From assembly GCA_036387415.1 (NCBI GenBank), contig DASVTU010000019.1:248001-312000 (forward strand): a DNA stretch of 64,000 bases, in the 5' to 3' direction. The notes below the pieces were generated by a model. The model saw only the letters and a list, made by a program, of their open reading frames with translations. It searched no databases and was not told where the DNA came from. The first letter of the stretch is position 1. Each line of letters starts with the position of its first letter. Positions 9,064 through 17,763 of this stretch are shown here, piece after piece. Made by a program: the position numbers and the translations under genes. This DNA comes from DASVTU01 sp036387415. GTDB lineage: Bacteria; Acidobacteriota; Blastocatellia; Pyrinomonadales; Pyrinomonadaceae.

Positions 9064-11910
9064 ATGACCACCACAAATCTCACGCCGATGCTCCGGCAGT
9101 ATCAGGAGATGAAGCGGCAATATCCCGGTACGCTGCTCTTTTTTCGTCTCGGCGACTTCTACGAACTCTTCTACGAAGACGCCGTCCTCGGCGCACGCGA
9201 ACTGGAAATAACCCTCACGGCGCGACACAAGGAACGCGGCTCGGCGATACCGATGTGCGGCATGCCGCATCATGCGATTGCGGGCTACGTCGCCAAACTG
9301 ATTCGCAAAGGCTACCGCGTCGCCATCTGCGAACAGACCGAAGACCCATCGAAGACCAAGAAGCTCGTCAGGCGTGAAGTCGTCCGCGTTATCACGCCGG
9401 GCACAGCCATCGACCCGCAACTTGTCGAAGCGCGAGAGAGCGTCTATCTTGCCGCCGTGTGCGGCGCGGGCGACACCTTCGGCGCGGCATTTCTCGACCT
9501 CTCGACCGGAGAATTTCGCGCCACCGAAGTCAGCGGCGCAGACGCATGGGCGCGTATCCGCGCCGACATCGAATCCTACGCGCCGCGCGAATTGCTCTAC
9601 CCAACATCGCTCGCACCCATCGTCAAAGATGCTTACGCGAGTCAGGACGTAGGTCAGGGCGCAGCACACGGCGCGCACACCGCCCCGCTTCCCCTCACAC
9701 AAAGAGAGGACAATCATTCGGCATCAACTACTACCACAACCGCGACGGCGACTACGGTGGCGCGTATCTCGCCGCCGGAGCAAGCCGCCTCGTTGACCAA
9801 CGGCGGCCTCGCGCTCACGCCCGTTGATGATTGGCTCTGGGAGCCGATTTCGTGTGCCACGCTGCTGCTTGAGCAGTTTGGCGTCCGCACGCTCGAAGGC
9901 TACGGACTTGCACAGAAGACCGACGCCGTGAGCGCCGCAGGTGCGTGCCTGCGCTACGCGCGCGAGACACAACGCGACGCCGCCGCGCACATCACCGGCA
10001 TCCAATTCTTCGAGGCGCAAGACCATCTCGTCCTCGATGCCGTCACGATTCGCAATCTCGAACTGACCGAATCTCAAGGCGGCGCGGGGCGTTCGCACAC
10101 GCTGCTCGGCGTCATCGACTCGACGGTGACGGGCATGGGCGCGCGTCTCTTGCGCGCGTGGATGCTCAGGCCGTCTATCCGTCGCGGCGAAATCGAAGCG
10201 CGTCTCGCTGCCGTCCAAGACCTCCATCGTTCACAAATCAGGCGCGACCGTGTGCAGGCGTTGCTGCAAGAAGTGGCCGACCTCGAACGTCTCGTCGGGC
10301 GCATCAACATGGGCACGGCCTCGCCGCGTGATTTGTGCGCGCTGCGTCGTTCGCTTGAACGCGTTCCGGCTATTCGTCAGACGTTGGCCGACGCAGAGCC
10401 GTCGCTCCTTCAAGTTTTACGCGAAAACGCCGACGAGATGACGGACGTGCGGCAGATGCTTGACGAATCTATGAGCGACGACCCGCCCGTTAACATCTCC
10501 GACGGCGGCGTGATTCGCGAAGGCTTTTCGTCAGAACTCGATGAACTGCGCGCCGTCAGCCGCGACGCGAAGCAGACGATTGCGACCATCGAAGCGCGCG
10601 AGCGTGCGCGTTCGGGCATCGCGACATTGCGCGTGCGTTTCAATAGCGTCTTCGGTTATTTCATCGAAGTCTCGAAGGCGAGCGCGGCGCGTGTGCCAGC
10701 AGATTACGAACGACGGCAGACGCTCGCCAACGCCGAACGCTACACCACGCCCGAACTCAAAAACTGGGAACAGAAAGTGCTCGGCGCGGAAGACCGTATT
10801 CTCGAAATTGAAACCGCGCTCTTTAACGAAGTGCGCGCGAAGGTGGCTGCGGAAACCAAACGGCTGCAAGCGACGGCGCGTGCACTCGCGCTGCTCGACG
10901 TGCTCGCTGGATTGGCGGCGACCGCCGTGCGTCGTCGTTATCATCCTCCTGTCCTACACGACGGCGACGAACTTGAGATTGCGGGCGGACGCCACGCGGT
11001 CATCGAAGCGTTCAGCAATGCGCCGTTCATCCCGAACGACCTCTACATGAACAACTCGACCGACCGCCTCCTCATCATCACCGGCCCCAACATGGGCGGC
11101 AAATCCACCATCCTCCGACAGACCGCGCTCATCTCGTTGCTCGCGCAAATCGGTTCGTTTGTTCCTGCCGAGCGTGCGCGTCTGCCGATTCTCGACCGCA
11201 TCTGGACACGCGTCGGCGCATCCGACGACCTCTCGCACGGGCGTTCGACCTTTATGGTCGAGATGACAGAGACGGCAGCTATCTTGCACAACGCCACACC
11301 GCGCTCGCTCGTCGTGCTCGACGAAATCGGTCGCGGCACAGCGACCTTCGACGGTCTATCCATCGCGTGGGCGGTCGCAGAATATCTGCACGATTCGCCC
11401 GCTCATGCGGCCAAGACGCTTTTTGCCACTCACTATCATGAGTTGACCGAGTTGGCCGAGCGTCTGCCCGGCGCACAGAATTATCAAATCCGCGTCGCCG
11501 AGCGCGAAGGCGAAGTGATTTTTCTTTATCGACTGGAACGCGGTCGTGCCTCGAAGTCTTACGGCATCGAAGTGGCGCGGCTGGCGGGTCTGCCGACGCA
11601 AGTGCTCGCGCGCGCGCGAGATGTGCTGGCGCGTCTTGAGCGTTACGAACTCGACGTTTTTGCCGAAGAAGAACACCTCGGAGGCCAGCCGCCCGCGACG
11701 GGCGACGAACACGGTGCGGCGACCACGGGCGAACTCGGACTGAAAAATGCCGCACGCCGTGCGCGTCAAAAACGCATCGCTACGCAGGCCACCCTTTTCG
11801 ATGCCACCAACCAGAATCTCATCGACGAACTCCTCGGCATCGACGCCGAAACCATTACACCCGAAGAAGCGCGCCGCCTCATCCTCAATCTTCGCCAGCG
11901 CATCATCTGA
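9064..11910 (+). CDS. mutS: DNA mismatch repair protein MutS (copy 1)
   Basis: Full-length 948-residue MutS1. The mismatch-reading domain has the Phe-x-Glu wedge at F32-Y33-E34 (RLGDFYELF), the connector and lever/clamp regions follow, and the ATPase has Walker A GPNMGGKST, Walker B VVLDEIGRGTATFDGL and a conserved ATHYHEL segment. The C terminus ends with the helix-turn-helix dimerisation tail (ITPEEARRLI). It binds mispairs and recruits downstream repair factors. A Thr/Ala/His-rich insert of roughly 50 residues (about 195-245) makes it longer than usual. It stands alone with its own upstream region; no mutL lies nearby. A second complete MutS occurs at 57003-59636 with a different Walker A (GPNMSGKST). 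Confidence 0.97.
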   Translation: MTTTNLTPMLRQYQEMKRQYPGTLLFFRLGDFYELFYEDAVLGARELEITLTARHKERGSAIPMCGMPHHAIAGYVAKLIRKGYRVAICEQTEDPSKTKKLVRREVVRVITPGTAIDPQLVEARESVYLAAVCGAGDTFGAAFLDLSTGEFRATEVSGADAWARIRADIESYAPRELLYPTSLAPIVKDAYASQDVGQGAAHGAHTAPLPLTQREDNHSASTTTTTATATTVARISPPEQAASLTNGGLALTPVDDWLWEPISCATLLLEQFGVRTLEGYGLAQKTDAVSAAGACLRYARETQRDAAAHITGIQFFEAQDHLVLDAVTIRNLELTESQGGAGRSHTLLGVIDSTVTGMGARLLRAWMLRPSIRRGEIEARLAAVQDLHRSQIRRDRVQALLQEVADLERLVGRINMGTASPRDLCALRRSLERVPAIRQTLADAEPSLLQVLRENADEMTDVRQMLDESMSDDPPVNISDGGVIREGFSSELDELRAVSRDAKQTIATIEARERARSGIATLRVRFNSVFGYFIEVSKASAARVPADYERRQTLANAERYTTPELKNWEQKVLGAEDRILEIETALFNEVRAKVAAETKRLQATARALALLDVLAGLAATAVRRRYHPPVLHDGDELEIAGGRHAVIEAFSNAPFIPNDLYMNNSTDRLLIITGPNMGGKSTILRQTALISLLAQIGSFVPAERARLPILDRIWTRVGASDDLSHGRSTFMVEMTETAAILHNATPRSLVVLDEIGRGTATFDGLSIAWAVAEYLHDSPAHAAKTLFATHYHELTELAERLPGAQNYQIRVAEREGEVIFLYRLERGRASKSYGIEVARLAGLPTQVLARARDVLARLERYELDVFAEEEHLGGQPPATGDEHGAATTGELGLKNAARRARQKRIATQATLFDATNQNLIDELLGIDAETITPEEARRLILNLRQRII

Positions 11911-12292
11911 CAGGGTTAAAAGGTCAAAGGAAAAGGGCAAAAGGCAAAAGGCAAGACTGTCTAGGGTTTCAATTACTTTTGCCTTTTACCTTTTTACTTT
12001 TTCCTTTCGGTCTAGCTGCTTGACGAGGTTCCTCGCGTTGATGTAGAAAGCCTTGCGACGGCAGAAGTGCAGTAACTCTCCTAATATTCGTCAGAGAACT
12101 TTTCGAGCAGCCTTTGTCGGCGGCGACGGCATCAAAATTCCGGCGCGTTCGCCGCTGTAAGACCGTTCGACGTGATGAGTGGCGATGTCGGCGTGGCGGC
12201 TCGACGGTGTGGCGTTACACATTCGGGCGCGGGTGAGTTGGCTGCACAGTCGCGACGGTTAAATTTCTTATTCTTTGGTTTCGATTCAATAC
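11911..12292. other. Intergenic region with heptad inverted repeat
   Basis: The first 100 bp after the mutS stop carry the heptad inverted element described separately. The remaining 280 bp (12010-12292) have no recognisable RNA or coding feature. TTGACG at 12021 is not followed by a good -10 box, so the promoter of the downstream hexosaminidase gene is not identified. Confidence 0.45.
11922..12004. repeat. Heptad inverted repeat A (GGCAAAA type)
   Basis: Left arm is five in-phase 7-mers from 11922: GGTCAAA, GGAAAAG, GGCAAAA, GGCAAAA, GGCAAGA. Right arm at 11977-12004 read on the complement is GGAAAAA, GTAAAAA, GGTAAAA, GGCAAAA. The two arms can pair into a long purine/pyrimidine stem with a loop of about 20 nt. 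It lies 11 bp after the mutS stop codon and may act as an RNA 3' end. Same 7-mer family as the elements at 43236 and 54853. Confidence 0.85.
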
Positions 12293-13438
12293 ATGATTGA
12301 CCCTGACTCGCTTCTATCTCTTCCGCTCGAACAAAAAATCGGACAACTTCTCTACATCGGTTTGCCGGGCACGGAACTCGATGCGGACGCGCGTGCGCTC
12401 GTCCAGAGCATCAATCCGGGCGGCGTGATCATCTTCGGTCGCAACGTCGCCACGCCTGTGCAGTTGCGGGGATTGCTCGACGGCTTACGTGAGATGCTGC
12501 CCGTTCCGCCCCTCCTCGGCATCGACCAAGAGGGCGGACTCGTTGACCGTCTCCGACGAATCTTCACGCCGATGCCCGCCGCACGCGCCATCCGGCAGCA
12601 CGGCGACCTCGCGGGCGCGCGTCTGCTCGGACGCATCTCCGGCGAAGTCCTGCGACTGCTCGGCTTCAACATGAATTTCACACCCGTCATGTCCATCATG
12701 ACGGAAGACCGCGACCTCCTCTCCAACGGGCTTTATTCGCGCTCCTTCGGTCGCTCGCCCGGCGAAGTGCTCGGCTATACGACCGTCTACATGCGCGGTT
12801 TGCAGGGCGCGGGCTGTCTCGGTTGCGCCAAGCATTTCCCCGGCATCGGCGCGGGTGAAGTCGATACGCATCAGGAGATGGCGATTATCGAACTCTCGCA
12901 CGACGACTTGCTGGCGCAAGACCTCGCGCCCTATATCGAACTCTTTCAACGCGAAGACAATATGGTGCGCGCCGTGATGGTTAGCCACGGCGGTTTCCCG
13001 AATATTGATATTCATCGCGGCACGGCGGGCGGGCGTCTCGTTCCGGCGTCGATTAACTACGGAATTGTGACGCGTCTGCTCCGCGAAGAACTCGGATACA
13101 GCGGACTCGTCGTGACAGACGACTTGGAAATGGGCGCTATCGCGCGCCACTGCGAGATTGAAGACGCGGCATTGCGCGCCGTTGAGGCGGGTGAAGATAT
13201 GCTCCTGATTTGTGCGCGCCCGGATTTGATTCGTCGCGGCTACGATGCGCTGCTGCGCGCCGCACGGAGCGGCGAGTTGAGCGAAGCGCGTATCGACGAA
13301 TCGCTACGCCGCATCACAACTTACAAGTCGCTCGCGCAACCGCCGCTCGATTTCGACCCCGTACGTTTTCAACAACTCTCGGATGAAATCCACGCGCTCA
13401 ATAAAAAACTGAGCTATACCTACGGAGGCAAACTTTGA
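12293..13438 (+). CDS. Glycoside hydrolase family 3, beta-N-acetylhexosaminidase (NagZ-like)
   Basis: A 381-residue GH3 enzyme. The (beta/alpha)8 barrel shows GVIIFGRNV, GIDQEGG and the NagZ-type histidine loop CAKHFPGIGAGEVDTH. The probable catalytic nucleophile Asp lies in VVTDDLEMGAI. The family removes GlcNAc from muropeptides or chitooligosaccharides, so a cell-wall recycling role is likely. No signal peptide is seen, so it is probably cytoplasmic. I choose ATG at 12293 over an in-frame TTG 18 bp upstream. Its stop overlaps the next start (TGATG), coupling it to the solute-binding lipoprotein, which supports a shared function in taking up and degrading peptide or muropeptide fragments. 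Confidence 0.9.
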   Translation: MIDPDSLLSLPLEQKIGQLLYIGLPGTELDADARALVQSINPGGVIIFGRNVATPVQLRGLLDGLREMLPVPPLLGIDQEGGLVDRLRRIFTPMPAARAIRQHGDLAGARLLGRISGEVLRLLGFNMNFTPVMSIMTEDRDLLSNGLYSRSFGRSPGEVLGYTTVYMRGLQGAGCLGCAKHFPGIGAGEVDTHQEMAIIELSHDDLLAQDLAPYIELFQREDNMVRAVMVSHGGFPNIDIHRGTAGGRLVPASINYGIVTRLLREELGYSGLVVTDDLEMGAIARHCEIEDAALRAVEAGEDMLLICARPDLIRRGYDALLRAARSGELSEARIDESLRRITTYKSLAQPPLDFDPVRFQQLSDEIHALNKKLSYTYGGKL

Positions 13439-15036
13439 TGGCATCACGTCGATTCGGATTCGTCGCATTAACGGTCTTGCTTGTCGCTGCCATGCTCCTA
13501 CACGGTTGTGGTCGTGGAGGACAGGAGGCGAAGCCGTTTGTCATCGTCCTCGATGCCAGTCCCGAAACGCTCGACCCCTTGCGCGGCACTGACGGCTCAA
13601 GCGAACGAATACGACAGTTGATGTTTAATACTCTGGTTCGCAAAAACGACAAGTTCGAGTACATCGGCGAACTCGCCTCCAACATCCAGAATGCGTCCGA
13701 CGGTCTTTCCGTCACCTTTACACTTCGCAACGGCGTGACCTTTCACGATGGACGCCCGCTCACCTCTGCCGACGCCAAGTACACGCTCGAAACCCTGCTC
13801 GCTTCCGATTCCGGCAAAGCCGCGTCTTTCTTCGAGGCTGGCGCAGAAGGCAAACAGTCTTATGTCTCGGCCATCGAAGCGCCGGACGCGCAGACGCTCG
13901 TCGTGCGCCTGCGTAAGCCGTGGTTGAAACTTCTGACCAACCTCGTCCCCGTCCCCATCATTCCGCAGGGCAGCGCCGCGACGCAGAAGGAAAAGCCGCT
14001 CGGTTCGGGCGCGTTTCGTTTCGTGCGCTACGATGAATCGCAGCAAGTCGTTGACCTCGAAGCCTACGAACAATACTGGGACGGTGCGCCGCAGATTAAA
14101 CAACTACGCGTCCGCGCCATCATCGACTCCAACACTTTACAGGCCGAACTTCGTAGCGGTCAGGTCGATTTGGCTCCCAACTACGCGAATCTTACGCCCG
14201 ATTCTTTCGGTGTTCTGGAACGCGACCCGAAGCTCAAAGTCCAAAAGTTTCCCGGCGCGAACATTCAGTATCTCGGCTTCAACGTCGAAGCCGAACCGCT
14301 CAAGGATGTGCGCGTGCGTCAGGCTATCTCGCACGCGATTAATCGTGAAAGCATCGTGCGCGACCTCCAACTTGATCAGGCGCGCATCGCTCATTCGATT
14401 CTGCCGGAAGAATCTTGGGCTTACGCTTCCAGCCAGAAGTACGACTACAACCCCGAACAATCCAAACGTCTACTCGACGAAGCGGGCTTCCGCGACCCCG
14501 ACGGCGACGGCCCGCAGATGCGTTTCCCGAAACCCATCATCCTCAAAGTTTCTTCCGCCAGCACCGCGACGCGGCAATACTCGCAGGTCATCCAGAATTC
14601 GTTGCGACAAATCGGCGTCCCCGTCGAAATCGAAACGCTTGAAACCGTCTCGCTTCTCGCGCAGCTACGCAACGGCCAGTTTCAAATTACGAGTTCGCGT
14701 TGGATTGGAGGCAATCAAGACCCTGTGTTTTTGGAAGACCTTTTCTCCACCGCCGAAATACCCACACAGGAACGCGCCGGTCGCAATCGCAGCCGCTACA
14801 GCAATCCCGAATTCGACCGCATCATCAAGGAAGCCGTCAGCGTGCCGCTCGACCAGCGCGACCGCGCGAAACCACTCTTCGCCCAGGCTCAGGCCATCAT
14901 CAGCCGCGACATACCGATGCTTCCGCTCTGGTATCCGGCCATCATGGTCGTCGCACGCAAAGGCGTCGGCAACATCGCCATCGACCCCAGCGGCGACTGG
15001 GATTTTGTTCGCAAACTGACATTGGAAAATCAATAA
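13438..15036 (+). CDS. Family-5 ABC solute-binding lipoprotein (oligopeptide type)
   Basis: A 532-residue extracytoplasmic binding protein. The N terminus is a lipoprotein signal with a lipobox ending at LLHGC. The mature part has the family-5 hallmarks ETLDPLRGTDGSSE, LRNGVTFHDGRPLTSADAKY, a central LGFNVEAEPLKDVRVRQAIS and the C-terminal DIPMLPLWYPA. Such proteins bind peptides, glycans or muropeptides for ABC import. GGAGG sits 9 nt before the ATG, and the ATG overlaps the stop of the hexosaminidase gene (TGATG). No permease or ATPase genes follow: the next gene is convergent. It must therefore work with a transporter encoded elsewhere or have a sensing role. Confidence 0.92.
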   Translation: MASRRFGFVALTVLLVAAMLLHGCGRGGQEAKPFVIVLDASPETLDPLRGTDGSSERIRQLMFNTLVRKNDKFEYIGELASNIQNASDGLSVTFTLRNGVTFHDGRPLTSADAKYTLETLLASDSGKAASFFEAGAEGKQSYVSAIEAPDAQTLVVRLRKPWLKLLTNLVPVPIIPQGSAATQKEKPLGSGAFRFVRYDESQQVVDLEAYEQYWDGAPQIKQLRVRAIIDSNTLQAELRSGQVDLAPNYANLTPDSFGVLERDPKLKVQKFPGANIQYLGFNVEAEPLKDVRVRQAISHAINRESIVRDLQLDQARIAHSILPEESWAYASSQKYDYNPEQSKRLLDEAGFRDPDGDGPQMRFPKPIILKVSSASTATRQYSQVIQNSLRQIGVPVEIETLETVSLLAQLRNGQFQITSSRWIGGNQDPVFLEDLFSTAEIPTQERAGRNRSRYSNPEFDRIIKEAVSVPLDQRDRAKPLFAQAQAIISRDIPMLPLWYPAIMVVARKGVGNIAIDPSGDWDFVRKLTLENQ

Positions 15037-15040
15037 AGCA

Positions 15041-15119
15041 GAGGTCGGAGGCTAGAGGCTAGAAGGTTAGTAAAGGCATTTTGTCTTTCACTGACCTCTA
15101 ATCTCTACTCTCTCACATC
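15041..15119. repeat. Heptad inverted repeat B (GAGGTCG type)
   Basis: Left arm from 15041: GAGGTCG, GAGGCTA, GAGGCTA, GAAGGTT, AGTAAAG. Right arm from 15085 on the plus strand: CTTTCAC, TGACCTC, TAATCTC, TACTCTC, TCACATC, in exact 7-bp phase and complementary to the left arm. It starts 4 bp after the solute-binding protein stop and runs into the 3' end of the convergent Sua5-type gene, supplying its stop codon at 15105. Same family as the element at 30188. Confidence 0.85.
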
Positions 15120-15752
15120 TAGTTCTTCGCCGATTGATTGGAGAGTTTGAAGAATCGCGTGGCGCGAAACGACGCCTTCGCGGATGAGGCGCGCGCGGTT
15201 TCCGGCGACATCGAGGACGGCGGAAGGGCTATCGCTCAATGCTTCTCCGCCATCAACAATGAGCGCGAGTCCTTCGTGGAAGAACTGTTCGACCTCGACG
15301 GCGTTGCGCGCAGGCGTTTCGCCTGCAGGGTTCGCGCTCGTCGCCGTCAGAGCGCCGCCGCATTCGCGCACAAATGCTCGCACCGCTTCGTCGTCCGGCA
15401 GACGCACACCAACCGTTCCCGTCTGCGCCGTCAATTCTTCAGGGACACTCGCGCGCGCGGCGGCGACGAGCGTAAGAGCGCCCGGCCAATGTCGCGCGCA
15501 GAGAGCGTCGAAAAGCGGCGTCCTCTGCGCGATGAATCTTGCGGCGTGCTCCGCATCGCTGATGACGACGAGGATGGGCTTCGATTCTCTGCCCTTGAGA
15601 CGATTGATGGACAAGAGCGCGTCGCGATTGAACGGGTCTGCGCCGAGACCGTAAAATGTATCGGTGCGGAAAGCGACGACGCCTCCCTCCGCGAGGATTT
15701 TGGCCGCACGCACGCGCGTTTCATGGCTATCGGCAACTATCATTTTCTGCAT
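15105..15752 (-). CDS. Sua5/YciO/YrdC family protein (threonylcarbamoyl-AMP synthase)
   Basis: A 215-residue YrdC-fold protein. The family makes threonylcarbamoyl-AMP from threonine, bicarbonate and ATP for the t6A37 modification of ANN-decoding tRNAs. Visible signatures are GGVVAFRTDTFYGLGADP, NRLKGRESKPILVV, HWPGALTLV and the ALTATSANPAGE loop. I start at ATG 15752 (an alternative is 15743), since the longer frame upstream has no family similarity and overlaps the divergent gene. The last few codons and the stop lie inside heptad element B. Separated by 97 bp from the divergent transglutaminase-fold gene, so the two may share a control region. Confidence 0.9.
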   Translation of the reverse strand: MQKMIVADSHETRVRAAKILAEGGVVAFRTDTFYGLGADPFNRDALLSINRLKGRESKPILVVISDAEHAARFIAQRTPLFDALCARHWPGALTLVAAARASVPEELTAQTGTVGVRLPDDEAVRAFVRECGGALTATSANPAGETPARNAVEVEQFFHEGLALIVDGGEALSDSPSAVLDVAGNRARLIREGVVSRHAILQTLQSIGEELDVRE

Positions 15753-15849
15753 CCGGCGATTCAGAGATGCGTAGCCTCGCAGATGGCAACACGTCTTTTG
15801 TGCATGAATAATATTTGATTCACGGTTTCTGTTATCCGACACATGAGCG

Positions 15850-16329
15850 ATGTTTGAACGCTTTGCCAAAATTCTTCGACGCGCCGGACGTATTTTTTTG
15901 CGTGCGGTTCGTTTCCTGTCTCGCGATTTGTCGTCGGGAGTCCTGCTCGTACGGATGGCGGCGTGGGTCGTCGTGCTCTCGCTTCTGATTCGTGTGATGC
16001 CTTTGCCGCGCATCATGAAGCTTATCACGCCGCGTCGACGGCACCGCGCATCCACGGGGAATTCTGCGGCGTTACAGGCAAAACTCGCGCGACTCATCGA
16101 CCTTCTGCTCGGCACGAATTTCTGGGTCTTCACGCGTACGTGTTGGAAGCGTGCGCCCGTGCTTCATCGTTATCTCGCGTTGAGCGGGATTGAGACGCGC
16201 ATCGTTTTCGGCGTGCGACGGGAGGGCGAAGGCGTCTTGAACGGTCACGCGTGGCTGGAAGCGCGCGGCGAGCCGGTGCTTGAATCGAGCGTGCCCGAAT
16301 ACACCGTGACCTACTCTTTTCCCGCCTGA
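15850..16329 (+). CDS. Lasso-peptide B2-type transglutaminase-fold protease
   Basis: A 159-residue protein matching the lasso-peptide leader peptidase B2 family (PF13471-like). The N-terminal 60 residues include a hydrophobic helix (about 31-50). The cysteine-protease core has C98 in RTCWKRAPVLHRYLALSGI and H133 in NGHAWLEARG, the expected Cys/His pair, with GIETRIVFGVRREG between them. The family cuts the leader from a precursor peptide bound by a PqqD-like partner. The gene faces the PqqD, radical SAM, kinase and precursor genes tail to tail, with 29 bp between stops, and is transcribed apart from them. Length is normal for the family. Confidence 0.85.
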   Translation: MFERFAKILRRAGRIFLRAVRFLSRDLSSGVLLVRMAAWVVVLSLLIRVMPLPRIMKLITPRRRHRASTGNSAALQAKLARLIDLLLGTNFWVFTRTCWKRAPVLHRYLALSGIETRIVFGVRREGEGVLNGHAWLEARGEPVLESSVPEYTVTYSFPA

Positions 16330-16358
16330 TTTCCCTACCAACCGAGCGACCGATTAGC

Positions 16359-16631
16359 TTAGGACGGTCGCACCAGTTTGTGTGCCTGTAGATTGTGGAG
16401 GAGTCGTTCGACGCTAGCGGCGGCGTGCTCGGCGGTCACGTCGTATGCGTTGGTCAACTCACTGACGATTTCCGATTTGCCTTTGCCTTTTTCGAGGCAT
16501 CGCCAGACGAACATGGCTGTCTCGTTGAGTTGATAATAACGCTTCGAGTTGAGGTCAACGAGCACACCCTCGCCGCCGTCGAATTCGGTGGAGACGATGT
16601 GCTCATGCGGAAGAGACGTGTCGGTGGTCAT
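16359..16631 (-). CDS. PqqD family peptide chaperone (RRE domain)
   Basis: A 90-residue PqqD-type protein. The GVLVDLNSKRYYQLNETAMF segment is the classical strand-turn-strand of the RiPP recognition element, followed by a helix with VWRCLEKG and a C-terminal helix with VERLLHNLQAHKLV. The family binds the leader of a precursor peptide and presents it to modifying enzymes. It is last in the minus-strand operon, 24 bp after the radical SAM gene, and faces the B2 protease gene. Split B1 (PqqD) and B2 genes are characteristic of lasso-peptide loci. Start ATG at 16631 is natural. Confidence 0.88.
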   Translation of the reverse strand: MTTDTSLPHEHIVSTEFDGGEGVLVDLNSKRYYQLNETAMFVWRCLEKGKGKSEIVSELTNAYDVTAEHAAASVERLLHNLQAHKLVRPS

Positions 16632-16655
16632 TGCTTGATAATTCTGCGCTTGATG

Positions 16656-17759
16656 TTAATTCTGCGTCGTGGCGTTTGCCAGAACGCGTTCGATGATTGG
16701 TAAAGAACGTGTCTTGGGCGGCTCGCCCGTTTGAGAGGCGTCGCGCCAGGGAATTTTGCCGAAACTTTGGAGGCAGAACAAGCACGGCGAGGCCGTATAC
16801 AAATCGACTTCTGCGCCGCTCGAAGCGAAACCTTCGAGCGCGCGGCGACGGCGTTGGAGTTGCTCGTCGGCGACGCGACGCAGACGCGGATAGGCGTCTG
16901 CGAAGTCTTCGCGCGTCAAATCGGCGATGACATCAGGCTCGCCTTCGGCGCCCCTGTAGCCGGAAAGATTGCAGCAGAGCGTCAGACGCCCACGGTAATC
17001 AATGTTGCAGGTTTTGCCTGCGAGCGCAGAACATGGTGGCGCAGGGTCGATGTTGTAGTATCCGGTGGCGATGCCGATTTGCATCTTGAAGATGTTGGAG
17101 AGGATGCCAATCTCCTGTTCGGCCTGCGCGCGTTCCTCGATGCTCAGCGCCGATTCATCTTCTACCTCGGAGGAGGTCGGCAAGAGGTGTGAAAAGTGCA
17201 ACCCCGTCGCACCGAGACGCGCCGCGAGCAATGCAAAATCCTGCAACTGCGCGACCGTATCACGTCTGATTGCCACCTTGACGAGAAACGGAATCCCGCT
17301 CACGTAACAACGCGTAATGGCGCGCATCACGCGCACGAAGGAGCCTTCGCCGCGCCAGTAGTCATGCGACTCGCGCGTCGCCCCGTCGAGGCTGAAAGCG
17401 ACGGAACGCACTGCCGAGCGATGCGACATCAAAAGCGGATAGACGCGTTCAAAGTGCCAACCGTTGGTCACAAAACTGAACTGCAAACCCTCTGCCGCGA
17501 CGGCTTCGATAATCTCTTTGAACTTGGGATGAATCGTTACCTCGCCGCCCGTGAAGGAGACATAATCCATGCCGTAGGCTTCGCGTGCGCTGCGGACGAT
17601 GCGACGCAGGAGGTCTGCGGGGAAAAAGTTGGCGGGCGTGTGATAGAGCGCGTCCTCGTCGCGGATGCAATAGCTGCAATGGAGGTTGCAGATATTGGTT
17701 AGCTCGATGCTGATGCGCGGCGGCGGGTCTTTTAAGATATTGACGGGCTGAAGATTCAT
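16656..17759 (-). CDS. Radical SAM enzyme with SPASM-like C-terminal cysteines
   Basis: A 367-residue radical SAM protein. The 4Fe-4S-binding CxxxCxxC is at C24, C28, C31 (NICNLHCSYC), followed by the SAM-contact region MDYVSFTGGEVTIHP. The C-terminal half has further cysteines: CSALAGKTC, then C-x-I-D-x-x-G-x-L-x-x-CC and a late CLFC, consistent with a SPASM/twitch domain holding auxiliary clusters. Such enzymes modify peptides, for example by C-C or C-S linkage or epimerisation. I start at ATG 17759, 4 bp after the kinase gene stop; the longer frame overlaps the kinase. Neighbouring PqqD, kinase and candidate precursor point to a peptide substrate; the chemistry is unknown. Confidence 0.88.
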   Translation of the reverse strand: MNLQPVNILKDPPPRISIELTNICNLHCSYCIRDEDALYHTPANFFPADLLRRIVRSAREAYGMDYVSFTGGEVTIHPKFKEIIEAVAAEGLQFSFVTNGWHFERVYPLLMSHRSAVRSVAFSLDGATRESHDYWRGEGSFVRVMRAITRCYVSGIPFLVKVAIRRDTVAQLQDFALLAARLGATGLHFSHLLPTSSEVEDESALSIEERAQAEQEIGILSNIFKMQIGIATGYYNIDPAPPCSALAGKTCNIDYRGRLTLCCNLSGYRGAEGEPDVIADLTREDFADAYPRLRRVADEQLQRRRRALEGFASSGAEVDLYTASPCLFCLQSFGKIPWRDASQTGEPPKTRSLPIIERVLANATTQN

Positions 17760-17763
17760 AAAC

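Noticed and set aside
8830..9717. Minus-strand frame of 295 codons across the start of mutS
   Set aside because: Overlaps the conserved mismatch-binding domain of MutS in antisense and has no family features.
11922..12004. Tandem 7-mers considered as a CRISPR array
   Set aside because: Units are only 7 bp, contiguous with no spacers, and followed by their reverse complement; no cas genes are nearby.
15753..16133. N-terminal extension of the Sua5-type gene to 16133
   Set aside because: The extra residues are Arg-rich, unlike the family, and overlap the divergent B2 gene; ATG 15752 gives a normal-length protein.
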